Assembly (NCBI GenBank): GCA_905221605.1
Contig: CAJNDS010002496.1
Coordinates: forward strand, 288,501 to 352,500
Direction of reading: 5' to 3'
DNA: 64,000 bases
DNA from: Symbiodinium natans
Taxonomy: Eukaryota; Sar; Dinophyceae; Suessiales; Symbiodiniaceae
Shown: positions 14,101-22,040 of the stretch, one piece after another
Position numbering within the stretch: position 1 is the stretch's first letter
Layout of the letters: each line of letters starts with the position of its first letter
Notes under the pieces: generated by a model
The model's input: only the letters and a program-made list of their open reading frames with translations
Databases searched by the model: none
What the model was told of the DNA's origin: nothing
Made by a program: the position numbers and the translations under genes

Positions 14101-16751
14101 GTTTCTTGTTCTATGTTCTTCGAACTTTGGAGCTTTGCGGCTTGGTTGCCTTTGCCTTAGCTTAAAGTCTTGAAGCTGGCCTTGGAATGACACATGTACA
14201 ACGTTTAACAGAAAGGGCCAACTGGTTGAGGCTTTCTTGTGGCTTTCTTGTGACTTTTGCTTGAAGCGTTTGAAGCGTCATTTAATTGTTGTGTACCCTT
14301 TGATCGCTTTGCCAGGTCGTGCTTATGATGTGGATCCTGGAAGCAATGTGACCTTTGCAGATGTTGTGGGTGCACCAGGCGGACCATTCAGGCGGAGAAG
14401 TCGCTAGTTCTGCGATTCTACTGCCTGTGCGTACCTTTGAATGCCTCACGCGCCTCTGCAGTTTCGAGCTTCCGTCGGATTCGCCTCTCCGAAGCTTCAC
14501 GGCCTCCGCGCAGAGAAACTTTGAGATCACAGTGACCGGGCTTGCCCGGGAGGCTCCGTTCCAGGTCAGCATCAGTCAGCTATGTACATGCCCCTCGTGC
14601 AGGTGCTGTATTTCATCTACTGTGTGGCAGAGGATGACGAAGCTACAGATGGCTGTTTCCAACGCAATGTAACGGAAAGCCCAGATTGTGGAAACAACCA
14701 GGTCTGGGTGCAGCAGTGGGTACAGTGATGCAGGTTCTCTCTTAAGCAACTGCCCCATGTTGGTAGGCAGTGCCCATCCTGACAGAGCCATCTGGCCGGT
14801 GCGCGTTTTGCCGGTTGCGTCATGCCTGTTGCAGAGGCGTAGAGTCATGTAGAGTCATAGAGTTCCTGACTTCGCTTGAACACAGGTACTCCCTGGACCT
14901 GACTCCTCCGACTATCGCTGTACTGGATGCGGTCTCCTACACACAGGCCCCTATGCCAGCTGGCATGAGCATCATGCTCGCCGAAGCCAACGATTGTTGA
15001 AACCCCCAGACTTGGAAAACCTTGACCCTTCCAGGATTCTATTCGAGTCACAGTCTCTTTGAACGAGGCCTGAGCTCTTTTGAATGCGAATTATGTGTAA
15101 CACCGTGCGGTGCTTATGCAGGCGGGTACCGTTTGGTGTGCCGCAGTGCTAGACCTGCAGCCAGCACCTAGCACCAATGAAGTGGCAACTTGTCAGAAAG
15201 TGCTGGTTTTCGTGGTATTCTTTGTGCCTGCTTTGTTTGTCTACATATCTGGCTGTTCTCATCGTCTCAAGGTGGCCGCAGGATATTTCGCCAGCACGGT
15301 GACGGCGATGTGCTGAGTTCAGACCGGATGCCAGACGAGACTCGACAGAAAGTCTCGAAGATTGTGTGATCGCACGTGCTCGCGAGGCAGGAGTTCTGGA
15401 TGTGACCATTCAGAGCTTGCGGAGGCACTAGGGTCACTGGCACAAGACATCACAAGTCATGCAACGGAATGTGCAAAACACATTTCACATAAACTCGTGC
15501 CAGGGACACGGAGTACGATGTTTACTGCTTTGCATGCTGCTGAGTGTCCAGTGTTCAAGTGCCAGCCAGCCTTGATATGTTGCCAGAAATGCTCGAAGCA
15601 CGTTAAGGCCCGAGACGATGGCACACTGTCAGCGGCAAACAGCACGTTGGAGCTAAAGCTCTCCAAAAAGAACTCGATCACGTGCCCTCTGTGCCTTACG
15701 TCTACATCAGAGGAAGTCGAAGATAATCAAAGGGATGAGACTGAGCATGTGCCACACAGGTATGCAGACATGGTGGCAACAAAGATGGACGCCCATGTCA
15801 TCTATGACTCAGAGGCTCCGCTTCTCCTCGCTGTGGATCCTCCACACAATGCTTTCGGAGCAGCAGCCCCAGCTCCGCTGAAGTTGAGAAGTAGTTATGC
15901 TTACGCAGTGCTTTCATCATCTTGCATCTCTTGTGCTTCACCGGTTCTACCGCCCGGAGGTCGGTGCCGGAGTCAACATCAGCTTGACGTTCAGCGAGGA
16001 CATTCAGGATCGGCAAAAATCTTGTACTTCTACACACTTCGCCCGCGTGTGAGTGTGCCTACTTAATGGGGCTTGTTGCTGGCATGCTTGAGCGAAGCCC
16101 CTAAGCTCACCACTAGCGGGCACCTTGGCCCAGCAAATCGCGAGCGCGATATCACCGTTAGAGCTGCTCATGCACACGCATCCCACAAGCGCAATCCATA
16201 TGGACCATCAGCCATCAGCTGGTCGCAGCTGCCACGAGATCATACAATCCCACTATCCAGAAGAAAGCAAAAGTTATGATCGCCACGCAGCTGCTGCACA
16301 AGATCTAACGTCCAAGCTTCGTGTTTTCTGGAATGGCAGGCTGGGAATGGCACCATTGAGCTCCTCGCAAGTGGCGAGACTTCTGCGGCGACCTTGGCAA
16401 GTTGCGGAAGCTCTGAAGCTTGTGGCCTGTGATGGTGATGCTGCGACCCCGTTGAAAATGTTGAGTGTGTCTTGATTTGAATCCAGTGTTCGGGCTTTCC
16501 CAGATCTTCTTGGAAGCTTTTGAAGTCGTGATCGCGAACACTGCGATGATCATCGTCCCTCTGCTTCAATTTACTTTTGCTCTGCAACAGTTCGGCAGTG
16601 AGAGCTTGTCGCTAGCAGTAGAAGTCTTCACAATCAGTTGCTAGCAGCATCTTACAGCTCCGTGCGCTCAGCTTGGATCGATCCACGGCGGCTTGACCCT
16701 GGGCAAGACTTGGAGACTCGTGGTGCCAAACGGGGCGCTCCAAGACCGGGC
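1..16751 (+). CDS. Gene A: giant tandem Ig/Fn3-like repeat protein (multi-exon, 5' end outside window)
   Basis: About 40 short exons encode a chain of beta-sandwich-like domains of two alternating types. Each domain starts with a 'TPP' motif (D.TPP), has a central strand 'L.LNEPGTAYC' or 'LQLDEPGTxW', and ends with 'Y.VYCWAxD' (alpha type) or 'Y.IFCYAEDDW' (beta type). This order (TPP start, LNEPGTVY core, TAYDVYFVAEDD end) is familiar from bacterial and eukaryotic Fn3/Big-like repeat domains, so I infer a large secreted or surface adhesion-type protein. About five alpha/beta pairs are visible, then one SbsA/Big_5-like domain. The N terminus and any signal peptide lie upstream, and no membrane anchor was found. 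The conserved Cys in the core and end strands probably pair. Introns often use GC or GA donors. The true 3' end is not identified. The domain call is strong; exact exon borders and function are not. Confidence 0.8.
590..1558 (+). CDS. Gene A, beta domain 0: three exons
   Basis: Exon 590-810 contains FARPNYMTHQYV, then GGATAGVWVTDNTPPTLIYV and the core VTLQLDEPGTIW. A GC donor ends it. Exon 1,068-~1,205 reads EPDPSIRPCYFETFAKGTYA through FKADV to FRDVDIEVNRTL. Exon 1,489-1,558 reads PETPYKIFCYAEDDWARCC and ends at a canonical gtaagt donor. This domain is the reference for intron comparisons. It has no intron inside CYFETFAKG and none before FRDVDIEV, but it does have one between NRTL and PETPY, where beta domain 1 has none. 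Confidence 0.8.
1602..2397 (+). CDS. Gene A, alpha domain 1: four exons
   Basis: Exon 1,602-~1,715 reads VVQSTAAMVSPNFVAPAIPN; a related SPNFIAPSGPNK block recurs at 8,120. Exon ~1,860-2,035 reads TLDETPPRFTKLLIQTLDSE, then the core DRIVVIFALNEPGTAYC, with a GT donor. Exon ~2,120-2,253 reads MKIPDILAAGWSASFSG. Exon 2,310-2,397 reads TQYDVFCWVRA. All four blocks occur in the order seen in alpha domain 0. Confidence 0.75.
2719..5432 (+). CDS. Gene A, beta domain 1: exons separated by a 2.1-kb intron
   Basis: Exon 2,719-~2,810: VWVADTTPPTMLLVQAEA. Exon 4,922-~4,966: VRLQLNEPGTVWSDAW. Exon ~5,097-5,111: DCFFE. Exon 5,174-5,230: DYIKGNTTDGTSFSEYVPE. Exon 5,294-~5,432: AFQDVDVEITRILRKDL through LLPETMYQVFCFAEDDW. 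The three pieces from 5,097 rebuild a continuous block equivalent to the single exon of beta domain 0. Two short introns (62 and 63 bp) interrupt it here only, whereas the NRTL/PETPY intron of beta domain 0 is absent. The block that should precede VWVAD (FARPNYM-like) was not found. Confidence 0.75.
2811..4921 (+). other. Long intron of gene A (no exon recognised)
   Basis: These 2.1 kb separate VWVADTTPP from the matching LNEPGTVW strand of the same domain, so I read them as intron. Seen inside: a C-rich run near 3,230, a 17-base G run at 3,480-3,496, an AT microsatellite near 4,085, and CTGCAGCATAC-type repeats near 4,505-4,570. ORFs here show no similarity to the repeat domains. Confidence 0.5.
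5112..5173 (+). other. 62-bp GA-AG intron flanked by a 7-bp direct repeat
   Basis: The exon reads ...TTCGAG and the intron starts GACTCGTAC and ends ACAAGAG, followed by GACTACATC. The heptamer GAGGACT is present at 5,109-5,115 and again at 5,171-5,177, so the two splice sites are copies of each other. Removing 5,112-5,173 gives CFFE-DYIKG, matching the uninterrupted CYYEDYIKG at about 7,485-7,520 and CYFETFAKG at 1,100. Confidence 0.75.
5231..5293 (+). other. 63-bp GC-AG intron flanked by a 6-bp direct repeat
   Basis: Donor CCGGAG/GCCAAC, acceptor CTGGAG/GCATTC. GGAGGC occurs at 5,227-5,232 and 5,290-5,295. Removal joins EYVPE to AFQDVDVEI, matching the continuous SQPFRDVDIEV of beta domain 0. 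Confidence 0.7.
5690..6535 (+). CDS. Gene A, alpha domain 2: four exons
   Basis: Exon ~5,690-5,785 reads QTFADSIGTLTTLDEAP and ends at gtaagt. Exon 6,053-6,084 reads GILVVNFALNE. Exon 6,209-6,304 reads AGTAYCRATRSDSG through MPINRTAY and ends at gtgagt. Exon 6,370-6,535 reads VLTANWVGEYDGTSNVTIAM through GTQYDIYCWAKDW with a GT donor. The core NE/AGTAYC is split by an intron at a place where alpha domains 0, 1 and 4 have none. Confidence 0.78.
6085..6208 (+). other. 124-bp GC-AG intron inside the LNE/AGTAYC core, 7-bp direct repeat
   Basis: AACGAG/gctccgg ... agccgag/GCTGGC. CGAGGCT occurs at 6,081-6,087 and 6,205-6,211. The intron is phase 0 between Glu and Ala. Cores without this intron have Pro in place of Ala (NEPGT). 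Confidence 0.75.
6632..7950 (+). CDS. Gene A, beta domain 2: six exons
   Basis: Exon 6,632-~6,812: PRPNYMAASYVASP, then GVWVTDSTPPEMF. Exon 6,889-6,933: DSLLVQLQLSEPGTA, with a GC donor. Exon 7,407-7,523: VWCAATAPDGG then CYYEDYIKGE, with a GT donor. Exon 7,617-7,648: GTTFMKEVSDPYMD, with a GC donor. Exon 7,711-7,790: VSLEINRIALSGIGG, with a GC donor. Exon 7,881-~7,950: TQFSILCFAQDSWDLRSQDA. Joined in order they follow the beta pattern closely. Introns at TA/VWC, YMD/VSLEIN and EHE/TQFS are not shared by the other beta domains examined. Confidence 0.78.
8112..10380 (+). CDS. Gene A, alpha domain 3: scattered exons
   Basis: Exon ~8,112-8,170: GRGSPNFIAPSGPNKV. Exon 8,786-~8,845: QSLGATASTLDLTPP. 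Exon ~8,975-9,015: VLFGVDEAGLA, the degenerate core. Exon ~10,330-10,380: GDYDVHCQLEEPNFQA, the end motif. Between 9,015 and 10,330 I could not place the middle ILAADW-like block; that stretch holds a GT repeat near 9,310 and no convincing exon. This domain is the most diverged of the set. Confidence 0.55.
10381..11425 (+). CDS. Gene A, beta domain 3: exons
   Basis: Exon ~10,385-10,470 reads NVNMWHSYALVQDDN, the position of RPNYMTHQYVTAD in other beta domains. Exon ~10,567-10,655: NDFTPPQISVVRASG. Exon ~10,717-10,742: TLQLDEPGAP. Exon 11,323-~11,425: ETAYETYCAAQDTATNPS, then CPAVPNLNSST. The CYYEDYIKG block was not found; 11,087-11,125 is an AT microsatellite. Confidence 0.55.
11498..12150 (+). 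CDS. Gene A, alpha domain 4: three exons
   Basis: Exon ~11,498-11,590: EMQTVRDAVGQIITRDVDPP. Exon ~11,690-11,758: SENMLSVTLQLNEPGTAYC, ending at a GC donor. Exon ~12,030-12,150: VSSIIDIDKLADRPTEAP, then STAYDIVCWAKA. The core is uninterrupted here. Confidence 0.75.
12177..12231 (+). repeat. 12-bp tandem repeat (ATGCAGTGCTTA)
   Basis: About 4.5 copies follow the alpha-4 end exon directly. Because the unit is 12 bp, the frame stays open across it and gives a repeated NAVL reading that is probably not translated. Confidence 0.85.
13050..14701 (+). CDS. Gene A, beta domain 4: six exons
   Basis: Exon ~13,050-13,162: VRTWDATPPVLTFVRAEA. Exon ~13,233-13,281: SVLQLDEPGTAYC. Exon ~13,480-13,528: DPKPSLCFDYIK, with a GT donor. 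Exon 14,316-~14,381: RAYDVDPGSNVTFADV. Exon 14,511-14,564: RNFEITVTGLAREAPFQ, with a gtcagc donor. Exon 14,603-14,701: VLYFIYCVAEDDEATDG, then NVTESPDCGNNQ, with a GT donor. Here YIK/GRAYDV is split by an intron of about 790 bp, a position uninterrupted in beta 0, 1 and 2. Between 12,231 and 13,050 I see no exon. Confidence 0.75.
14886..15533 (+). CDS. Gene A, alpha domain 5: five exons
   Basis: Exon 14,886-~14,955: YSLDLTPPTIAVLDAVS. Exon 15,035-15,067 is exactly 33 bp: DSIRVTVSLNE. Exon 15,122-~15,180: AGTVWCAAVLDLQPAPST. Exon ~15,389-15,425: GVLDVTIQSL. Exon 15,504-~15,533: DTEYDVYCFA. The 33-bp exon shows how finely the domain is cut. Confidence 0.72.
15068..15121 (+). other. 54-bp GC-AG intron at the same NE/AGT position as 6,085-6,208
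   Basis: AACGAG/gcctgag ... tatgcag/GCGGGT. The boundary tetramer AGGC is shared by both ends. The intron is phase 0 between Glu and Ala. This domain also has Ala, not Pro, after the Glu. Confidence 0.7.
15762..16751 (+). CDS. Gene A, C-terminal SbsA/Big_5-like Ig domain
   Basis: Exon 15,762-~15,880: DAHVIYDSEAPLLLAVDPPH, then NAFGA. Exon 15,960-16,007: VGAGVNISLTFSEDIQ, with a GA donor. Exon 16,340-~16,412: AGNGTIELLASGETSA. Exon ~16,585-16,640: FGSESLSLAVEVF. Exon ~16,675-16,751: GGLTLGKTWRLVVPNGAL, then QDRAG. The order 'aP.ll.v.PP.n', 'i.LtFsEdiq.GnGtI.L' and 'L..g.tw.lvVp.GalqD.aG' is the signature I associate with the SbsA Ig-like (Big_5) fold of bacterial surface proteins. Here it is split over five exons with dinoflagellate-type splice sites, so it is native to the gene and not contamination. 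No further domain is seen downstream. Confidence 0.68.
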
Positions 16752-17463
16752 AGGCACCACGTGACACCACATAACACTACCTTCATCCGGCTCATCTACT
16801 GCCATTTCCTGGGGTTGTTTCTCATGGTTGCTCCAAGAACTCCTGGTCCATTCTTTGGTAGCCCTCGCTGCTTGAGGGCCCTGAAGTCAGATTACCCGAT
16901 TGCTTTCGCTTCCTCATGTGAGAGTCGCTTCTTCATTCGCGTTTTTGTGCATGCGAGAAGGTCTGTATGTGCTATTTTTGTGTGCAAGTAGTCTGCTGGT
17001 GTTCCTAAATTAGTAGGCCCCTTCTGATCCTTCTGTAGAGCTGAAGCCCGAGCACTGGCCAAGTACAAACGGTGAGTAAAAGCATACACTTTGGATCACG
17101 TTAGTCAGGCAATGCCTTCGCTGGGATTACAGATGGTCAGTACTCGCTGCAGCCATGAAGCCATGAGCTGAGCTGTTAGCGCTTGAACTGTTGGACTTGT
17201 CTTGGACCTGTCGATTCCAGCTGATCCCGAACTGTGTTTTTTGGGGAGCTGAGGCTTGAGGCCGGTCGAGGAATCCGAACCATTCCGAACCTTCGACCAA
17301 CTTCGGTGAAAGTGCAAGGCGCGCTGATGCTCGCAGAGACGCGGAGTGCACGTTTATGCGAGTATGCGAGGAGTGGTGGTTCCTTTCGATCCGATCCACA
17401 AATGATTGCAAGTACTCGTACATGATAGTTCATGCCAGTTCATGCAGATCTGAACTGTCTGAT

Positions 17464-17465
<2 letters not shown>

Positions 17466-17527
<62 letters not shown>
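17466..17527 (+). repeat. (GCT/CTG)n trinucleotide repeat, about 20 copies
   Basis: Uninterrupted GCT repeat. It is open in several frames (poly-Leu, poly-Cys or poly-Ala forward; poly-Ser, poly-Ala or poly-Gln reverse). Confidence 0.98.
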
Positions 17528-17684
17528 AGAGGTCATCCACAAGTTCCGGCGGAACACGGCTGTGATCCGAGCCGTGCGCATTTCCCGCCTGGTCGAGTCG
17601 CACCTGAAAAGATCTCCTTCGAGTACGACGGCGCATTACGGCGCAGCGATGAGGGAGCTGAGCGATAGGACTCGTGGTTGACGC
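17528..17684 (+). CDS. Possible exon after the CTG repeat
   Basis: The frame EVIHKFRRNTAVIRAVRISR through MRELSDRTRG is charged and protein-like and ends at a stop near 17,684. A second frame is also open here, so the choice is uncertain. It could be the C terminus of gene A or a separate gene. No domain recognised. Confidence 0.22.
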
Positions 17685-17984
17685 AGTAGATCCAAGCAGC
17701 TTGCGAGGCACCACCATTGCTACGGCTGCTACGGCCGTGCGGTGGTGATGAAGCCATAGCCAGCCTGGAGCCCTCAACAAAAAGAAAGGCCTGACTAAGC
17801 TGGCTTTCAAATGCTTTCATGCAGTGGCCATCAGTGGCCCATCAATGCATCTCCGAAGCTCTGACATCCCAGCTCGTGGCTCAAGGCCCAAGTGCCCAGG
17901 AGTGGGGTTGAGGCAATGCGCGTGCCCAACGTCCGTAGGATGAGCTGTCCAATGGCGTCGGCGTCGCACTAGCATACCATAACC

Positions 17985-18433
17985 ATGCAAATGAGCGAGG
18001 AAGCGATTCGAGAGGCCGTGTTGCTGGAGACGCTCTCACGGCTTCTGCGTGAGAAGATCGGTGCCGGCGGTGCGGGCGCCTCTTCCGCTGGTGCCACCGT
18101 CCCGCCTTGGCGTCGTTCCCATAATGAGGCTGCCACCACCTCTGTCGACTCTGCCGTAGAGAGCTCAAAAGTATCACAAGCAGGCCAAGCAGAGGCAGCA
18201 CCTCCAGCGACTTCAGTGGCAGTTATAGGTGCGCCGGAGATCAAACAGGAAGCACCGCTGGAGAAGTTCATCAGGGTATTTCGTTTGGATGAGCTGGCGG
18301 CGAAGTGTCTGTTGAAGCTTCAAGATGACGAAGCTGCCTTTGTCATAGAGCTCCTCGACAAGAATTTCGACAAGCTTTGCACATCTTTCCAGGCCAAACT
18401 GCTTCTGAAACCGTCCGAAAGGTTGAACGAAGA
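17985..18433 (+). CDS. First exon of an unidentified gene (gene B)
   Basis: The frame opens with MQMSEEAIREAVLLETLSRL, runs through an Ala/Gly/Ser/Thr/Pro-rich linker and reaches a helical segment EKFIRVFRLDELAAKCLLKL and a following IELLDKNFDKLC. It ends at a GT donor (ACAG/gtgggc) at about 18,434. The amphipathic start, low-complexity linker and second helical block look like a real N terminus. I do not recognise a family. An upstream in-frame start is not excluded. Confidence 0.5.
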
Positions 18434-19192
18434 GATGACAGGTGGGCACTCCCTTGTAGGAATAGAAGTTCACATATCCTTATGGCAGTTTTCAAGGCCT
18501 TAGACCAGTCCATAGCATCCCTCACCTGCGTGGTGTTTGTGTGATATTGTGTGCTCATTGGTCTGTTTTGCGTTGTGCTGTCAGGATGTTTTCAGTTGTC
18601 GAAATCTCAGTGGCTCTACTGAATCCAGGTGGTTTTCATGTATAGTCCCACTTTTTTGGAGCTTGCAACATTTTCGCAGGGAGCCCCCAGGATCACCAGC
18701 GGAGGCAGAACTGCCAGTCCGAAAAGATGGGGACTGGAGTTGGTCAGCTTACTCGATCTCAAGGAAACGCATGACCAGCAAGGAGCGACGACAGGGAAGT
18801 GTTGTCTGAGTCTGTAGAATGAAGGTACATGTTGTGCTCACTTCCCAACGCTGCCATTAAATGCGGTGGATATTCCGGGCGCCCACCAAAGGCAACAACC
18901 GCTACATTCGCTCCATTCAGAATAGGAACCTAGGCAATAGAGGGAGGTCTATTTCTCGATCCTTCCAGAAGCATTCAGAATGGGTGTTCCATCCACTTCA
19001 CGGGGCCCCTTCTTGGACCCTTAACGTCGGCGGTTTCGACGGATTGCAGCGACCTAGGATGGTTGAATAGCTCTTGCAAAGCCTTGAATCCTTGAAAGAA
19101 CCAGCTCGGTGAAAGTTCACAGCCGAGGTCCATCCAACATCGTCTGAAGTACGCGAAAAACCCATCTGCAGTGGTGATGATCGCCATAAGAG

Positions 19193-19640
19193 GTGTCGCT
19201 GCCAAAGTGGGCCGCAGATATTATGGCAGCCGCGAAACGGCGGAGGGTGGAGAATCTCACGAAGGTCCTGGAGAACTCAAAATGTGCTCGCCTCGCCTTG
19301 TGTGTCTGGGTGACTTGTTTTTGCCACTGTTGCCACTTGAATGTCTTTGAATGTCTGAATGTCCGGGCTGCGTTGCTTGCCTCCAAGTTGCCTCCAAGGA
19401 TCGGAGGTTCGCCAGAAGATGAGATCGAAACGGTGGTGTGCACCTTACGCGTCTTTGCCCGGCTACCAGCGCAGACGATTCGGCTCCAACAGGCTAGGTT
19501 GACTCAGGATGTACTGACTTCCTCTGACAATCTCAGGCTCAGACGGATCCCTACCTTGCTGGGGCTGACGAAGACGAGGGGCAGGAAGAGGAGGAGGAAG
19601 AGGGAGTCGTAGATGAGGAGGCCTCTCGTGCGACCATGTG
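19193..19640 (+). CDS. Possible exons of gene B
   Basis: Short protein-like stretches: KRRRVENLTKVLENSKCA near 19,225, PEDEIETVVCTLRVFARL near 19,410, and an acidic stretch at 19,543-19,640 (DPYLAGADEDEGQ followed by a Glu run). They lie in different frames and could not be joined with confidence. Between 18,434 and 19,193, and from 19,780 to 21,130, I see no supported exon. Confidence 0.25.
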
Positions 19641-19731
19641 GTTGTAAGACTGCAAGAATGGGCAAAACTGAGCCAAGAAGCAACATTGCAGATCCAGTAT
19701 CACTCAGTGCAGTGCGCAAAAAAAAGCAGAG

Positions 19732-19778
19732 GTGGAACCTCTGGAACCTCTGGAACCTCTGGAACCTCTGGAGCCTCT
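19732..19778 (+). repeat. 9-bp tandem repeat (GGAACCTCT)
   Basis: Five copies, the last with one substitution (GGAGCCTCT). Confidence 0.9.
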
Positions 19779-20507
19779 TGCATGCCAAGGTGCGCTTCGT
19801 GCGCTTCTGAATTTGTTGTGTAAGCAGAAGTCTGAGAGAGCTGAGAAGTTAAGAGAGCTTCTGGTGTACTAAAACTTGTTCCGTCTGCCATCGATTCCGT
19901 ACCCACTGTACTCTTTTTTAGCTGCATTCAAGCGCAACTTGCTTGCGCGCTTTGTGAAGGTGTTTCGGAACCTCCTCTCAAGAAGCCGAAGGGAGCTCTG
20001 CCTGAGGACAGCTTACCTGTTGAGGCAGTCGCGGTTCGTTGTTCTTTCAGATATATTCATGTTGTTTTGGTTTCTTCAGAAGGTTTCTATAAGTATGGGG
20101 GCCTTGGCCAGCAATGCTGCTTCTGGAAAGGTGCCAAAAGTCGACGAGGAGCAAGCTTTGGAGCCTCTCACGGGTCGAGTCATCTCAAGTGCTCTCTGCG
20201 CCATGTGCCATGTGCATGTGTTCCATTTCCATGCCAGGATCCGGAAGACGACAATGCTGAGTCCTTGTTTTTTGTGGACACGGGCGGCATGCACTGAGAC
20301 GGACGATCACGGATGGCCCCGTGCCCATGGCAGCCAGCAGGAAGTGCCCAAAACGTTCCCTAGGCGCCGACGGCACAGGGATGCACAGCAGTTCAAAGCA
20401 ACTGACACGTGGCTTTCGGGGAGCCCCGACAGACACAAAAGAAGGAGCTGCGATGAGCCAAGCATAGCCAAGCATAGCCAAGCTGCACCCTGCACACGCA
20501 TTCTTGT

Positions 20508-20570
20508 CACAGTATGTTGCAGCATTGTTGCAGCATTGTTGCAGCATTGTTGCAGCAATGTTGCAGCAAT
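20508..20570 (+). repeat. GTTGCAGCATT-type tandem repeat
   Basis: Five copies of a roughly 12-bp unit. Related TGCAGCAT words recur at 4,505-4,570 and 23,950-24,046, pointing to a shared simple-sequence family. Confidence 0.8.
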
Positions 20571-21129
20571 GTCACCATCAGCTTTGCTCTCTTGCACTTG
20601 CTCAGCTTCTGGGCCTTCAAAAGATTTCAAACGCTTGCTGACCCCCATGAGTCGAGTTTAAGCCTCTCATGCTTATGACCTCCCCGGGGGGGGCGAATGA
20701 CTGCCGCAGAATGTCAGAATGTCACCAGATTTCCGAGCAACTTCCTCTCCCGTTCAGCCTTGGGAGTCCAAGCTTGTGAATGCTTTGGGTTGATTTGATT
20801 TAACCTTCTGCTGATTCTACTGCTATCTTGAATCTGCCCAAGAGCAAATTTCTGAAACTTGGCAACGCCAGCTTGGGCATTAGCCCTCCCCTAGCCATAA
20901 GGTCAATGCACAAGTGGCCAGCAACACTTGCCGGATGTTGCGTTGGCTTAGCCTTGCCAGATCACACCCGCCAAAGGTTTGTGGATGCAAGGTACGTGTG
21001 GGCACTGGCGATGTTTCTTCTCAAGCTTTGCAGCGGCGGTTTTTGCGCCGGGGGGCTGGCCTGGAGGACCAGCGCTGTCATTTCTGTCAATTAGGCTAAC
21101 AGCAGTCTAACAATTCCAATAGCATAACC

Positions 21130-21831
21130 ATGTTATGCCGCGCCCGAGCGGCATGGCCAAAAAAAACAAAGTCCAGCACTCGCGAGGACCAGCGTGCAGC
21201 CATGGGTCTGGTGAGGGGTCTGGCAGGTGATGTTGCGAAACCGGCGAAACCTTTCTTGATCTCCGCCGACATGTTTGATAGCACAGTCAAACGGAAAGCT
21301 GTGATGCAGTTTGATGCAAGCGCGGCGCAGACAGTACCAGCGCAGACAATACCTGCAATGTTACCGAATGTGGTGCTCCAAACGGCCAGAGCTACAGTTT
21401 CTCAGCCGACCGCTGCATCGCCTATGCCGTTCCCTGGACTTCCTGTGCCTGTGACGACAGCAATGACATCTGTTTTCCCTGCGCTGCCTGGGACAGTCGG
21501 GGCTGTTGGGTCTCCTACGGCCCAGGCGTTCCCAGGCGCGGTGACTCAAAGCTGTTCCCCGAAAACCTCGCAGACAGTGGGTGCGTACCCGCTTTCCTCC
21601 AGCTCCTTGACCTCGCCGATTGCCACAAGTTTGCCTTCTGGTGGGAAGGCGCAGGCAATCAGCTGGATGCCTGGCACTCCAATCACTACAAGTGTGCAGC
21701 GACTTCAACCTGTCCGACTTCTTGCTCCGACAGTGATCTGGCAGACACGTCCGACGTCAATCTCTGATATGTCAGCTACTGCCCGTGCCGGCCATGATAT
21801 CTCCCCAAAAGCCTGGCAAGCAGCGTCATGA
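21130..21831 (+). CDS. Ala/Thr/Pro/Ser-rich open frame, 233 codons (frame uncertain)
   Basis: The frame with a Met at 21,130 runs to a stop at about 21,831 and is rich in Pro, Thr, Ser and Ala (for example FPGLPVPVTTAMTSVFPAL), as a disordered region would be. A second plus frame is open from about 21,361 to 21,769 and reads very differently, rich in Cys and Trp (for example CDDSNDICFPCAAWDSRGCW). Only one can be the real exon. The upstream AKPAKPFLISADMFD favours the first. No domain recognised. Confidence 0.35.
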   Translation: MLCRARAAWPKKTKSSTREDQRAAMGLVRGLAGDVAKPAKPFLISADMFDSTVKRKAVMQFDASAAQTVPAQTIPAMLPNVVLQTARATVSQPTAASPMPFPGLPVPVTTAMTSVFPALPGTVGAVGSPTAQAFPGAVTQSCSPKTSQTVGAYPLSSSSLTSPIATSLPSGGKAQAISWMPGTPITTSVQRLQPVRLLAPTVIWQTRPTSISDMSATARAGHDISPKAWQAAS

Positions 21832-21915
21832 CCTTAGCATGCAGACTCGCCTTCGTGGATGTGTTTGAACGTGTGCCTCCAGTTGTGGCTTTAATGCAGA
21901 CTGTACACAGATCCA

Positions 21916-22040
21916 GGTCAGACCCGCAAAGTCTTGATGGCCTCGAAGGAGTCGAACAACGACTCCCCGAATCGGAGGGACGCATCGATCGCATCATGCG
22001 CACCTCCAGTGCGTGCTTGCCGTCGCGGGTGAGGCTGGCA
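21916..22040 (+). CDS. Possible short exon
   Basis: After an acceptor (ATCCAG/GTCAGAC) the frame reads SDPQSLDGLEGVEQRLPESE then GRIDRIM, acidic and helical in character. It could belong to the same gene as the preceding ORF. Low support. From 22,130 to 22,800 I see nothing supported. Confidence 0.25.

Noticed and set aside
17860-17890. GTGGCTCAAG resembling the 3' end of the dinoflagellate spliced leader, upstream of the 17,985 start
   Set aside because: Only about nine bases match. The conserved CCGTAGCCATTTT part is absent here and I did not see it elsewhere in the window, though the reading was by eye.
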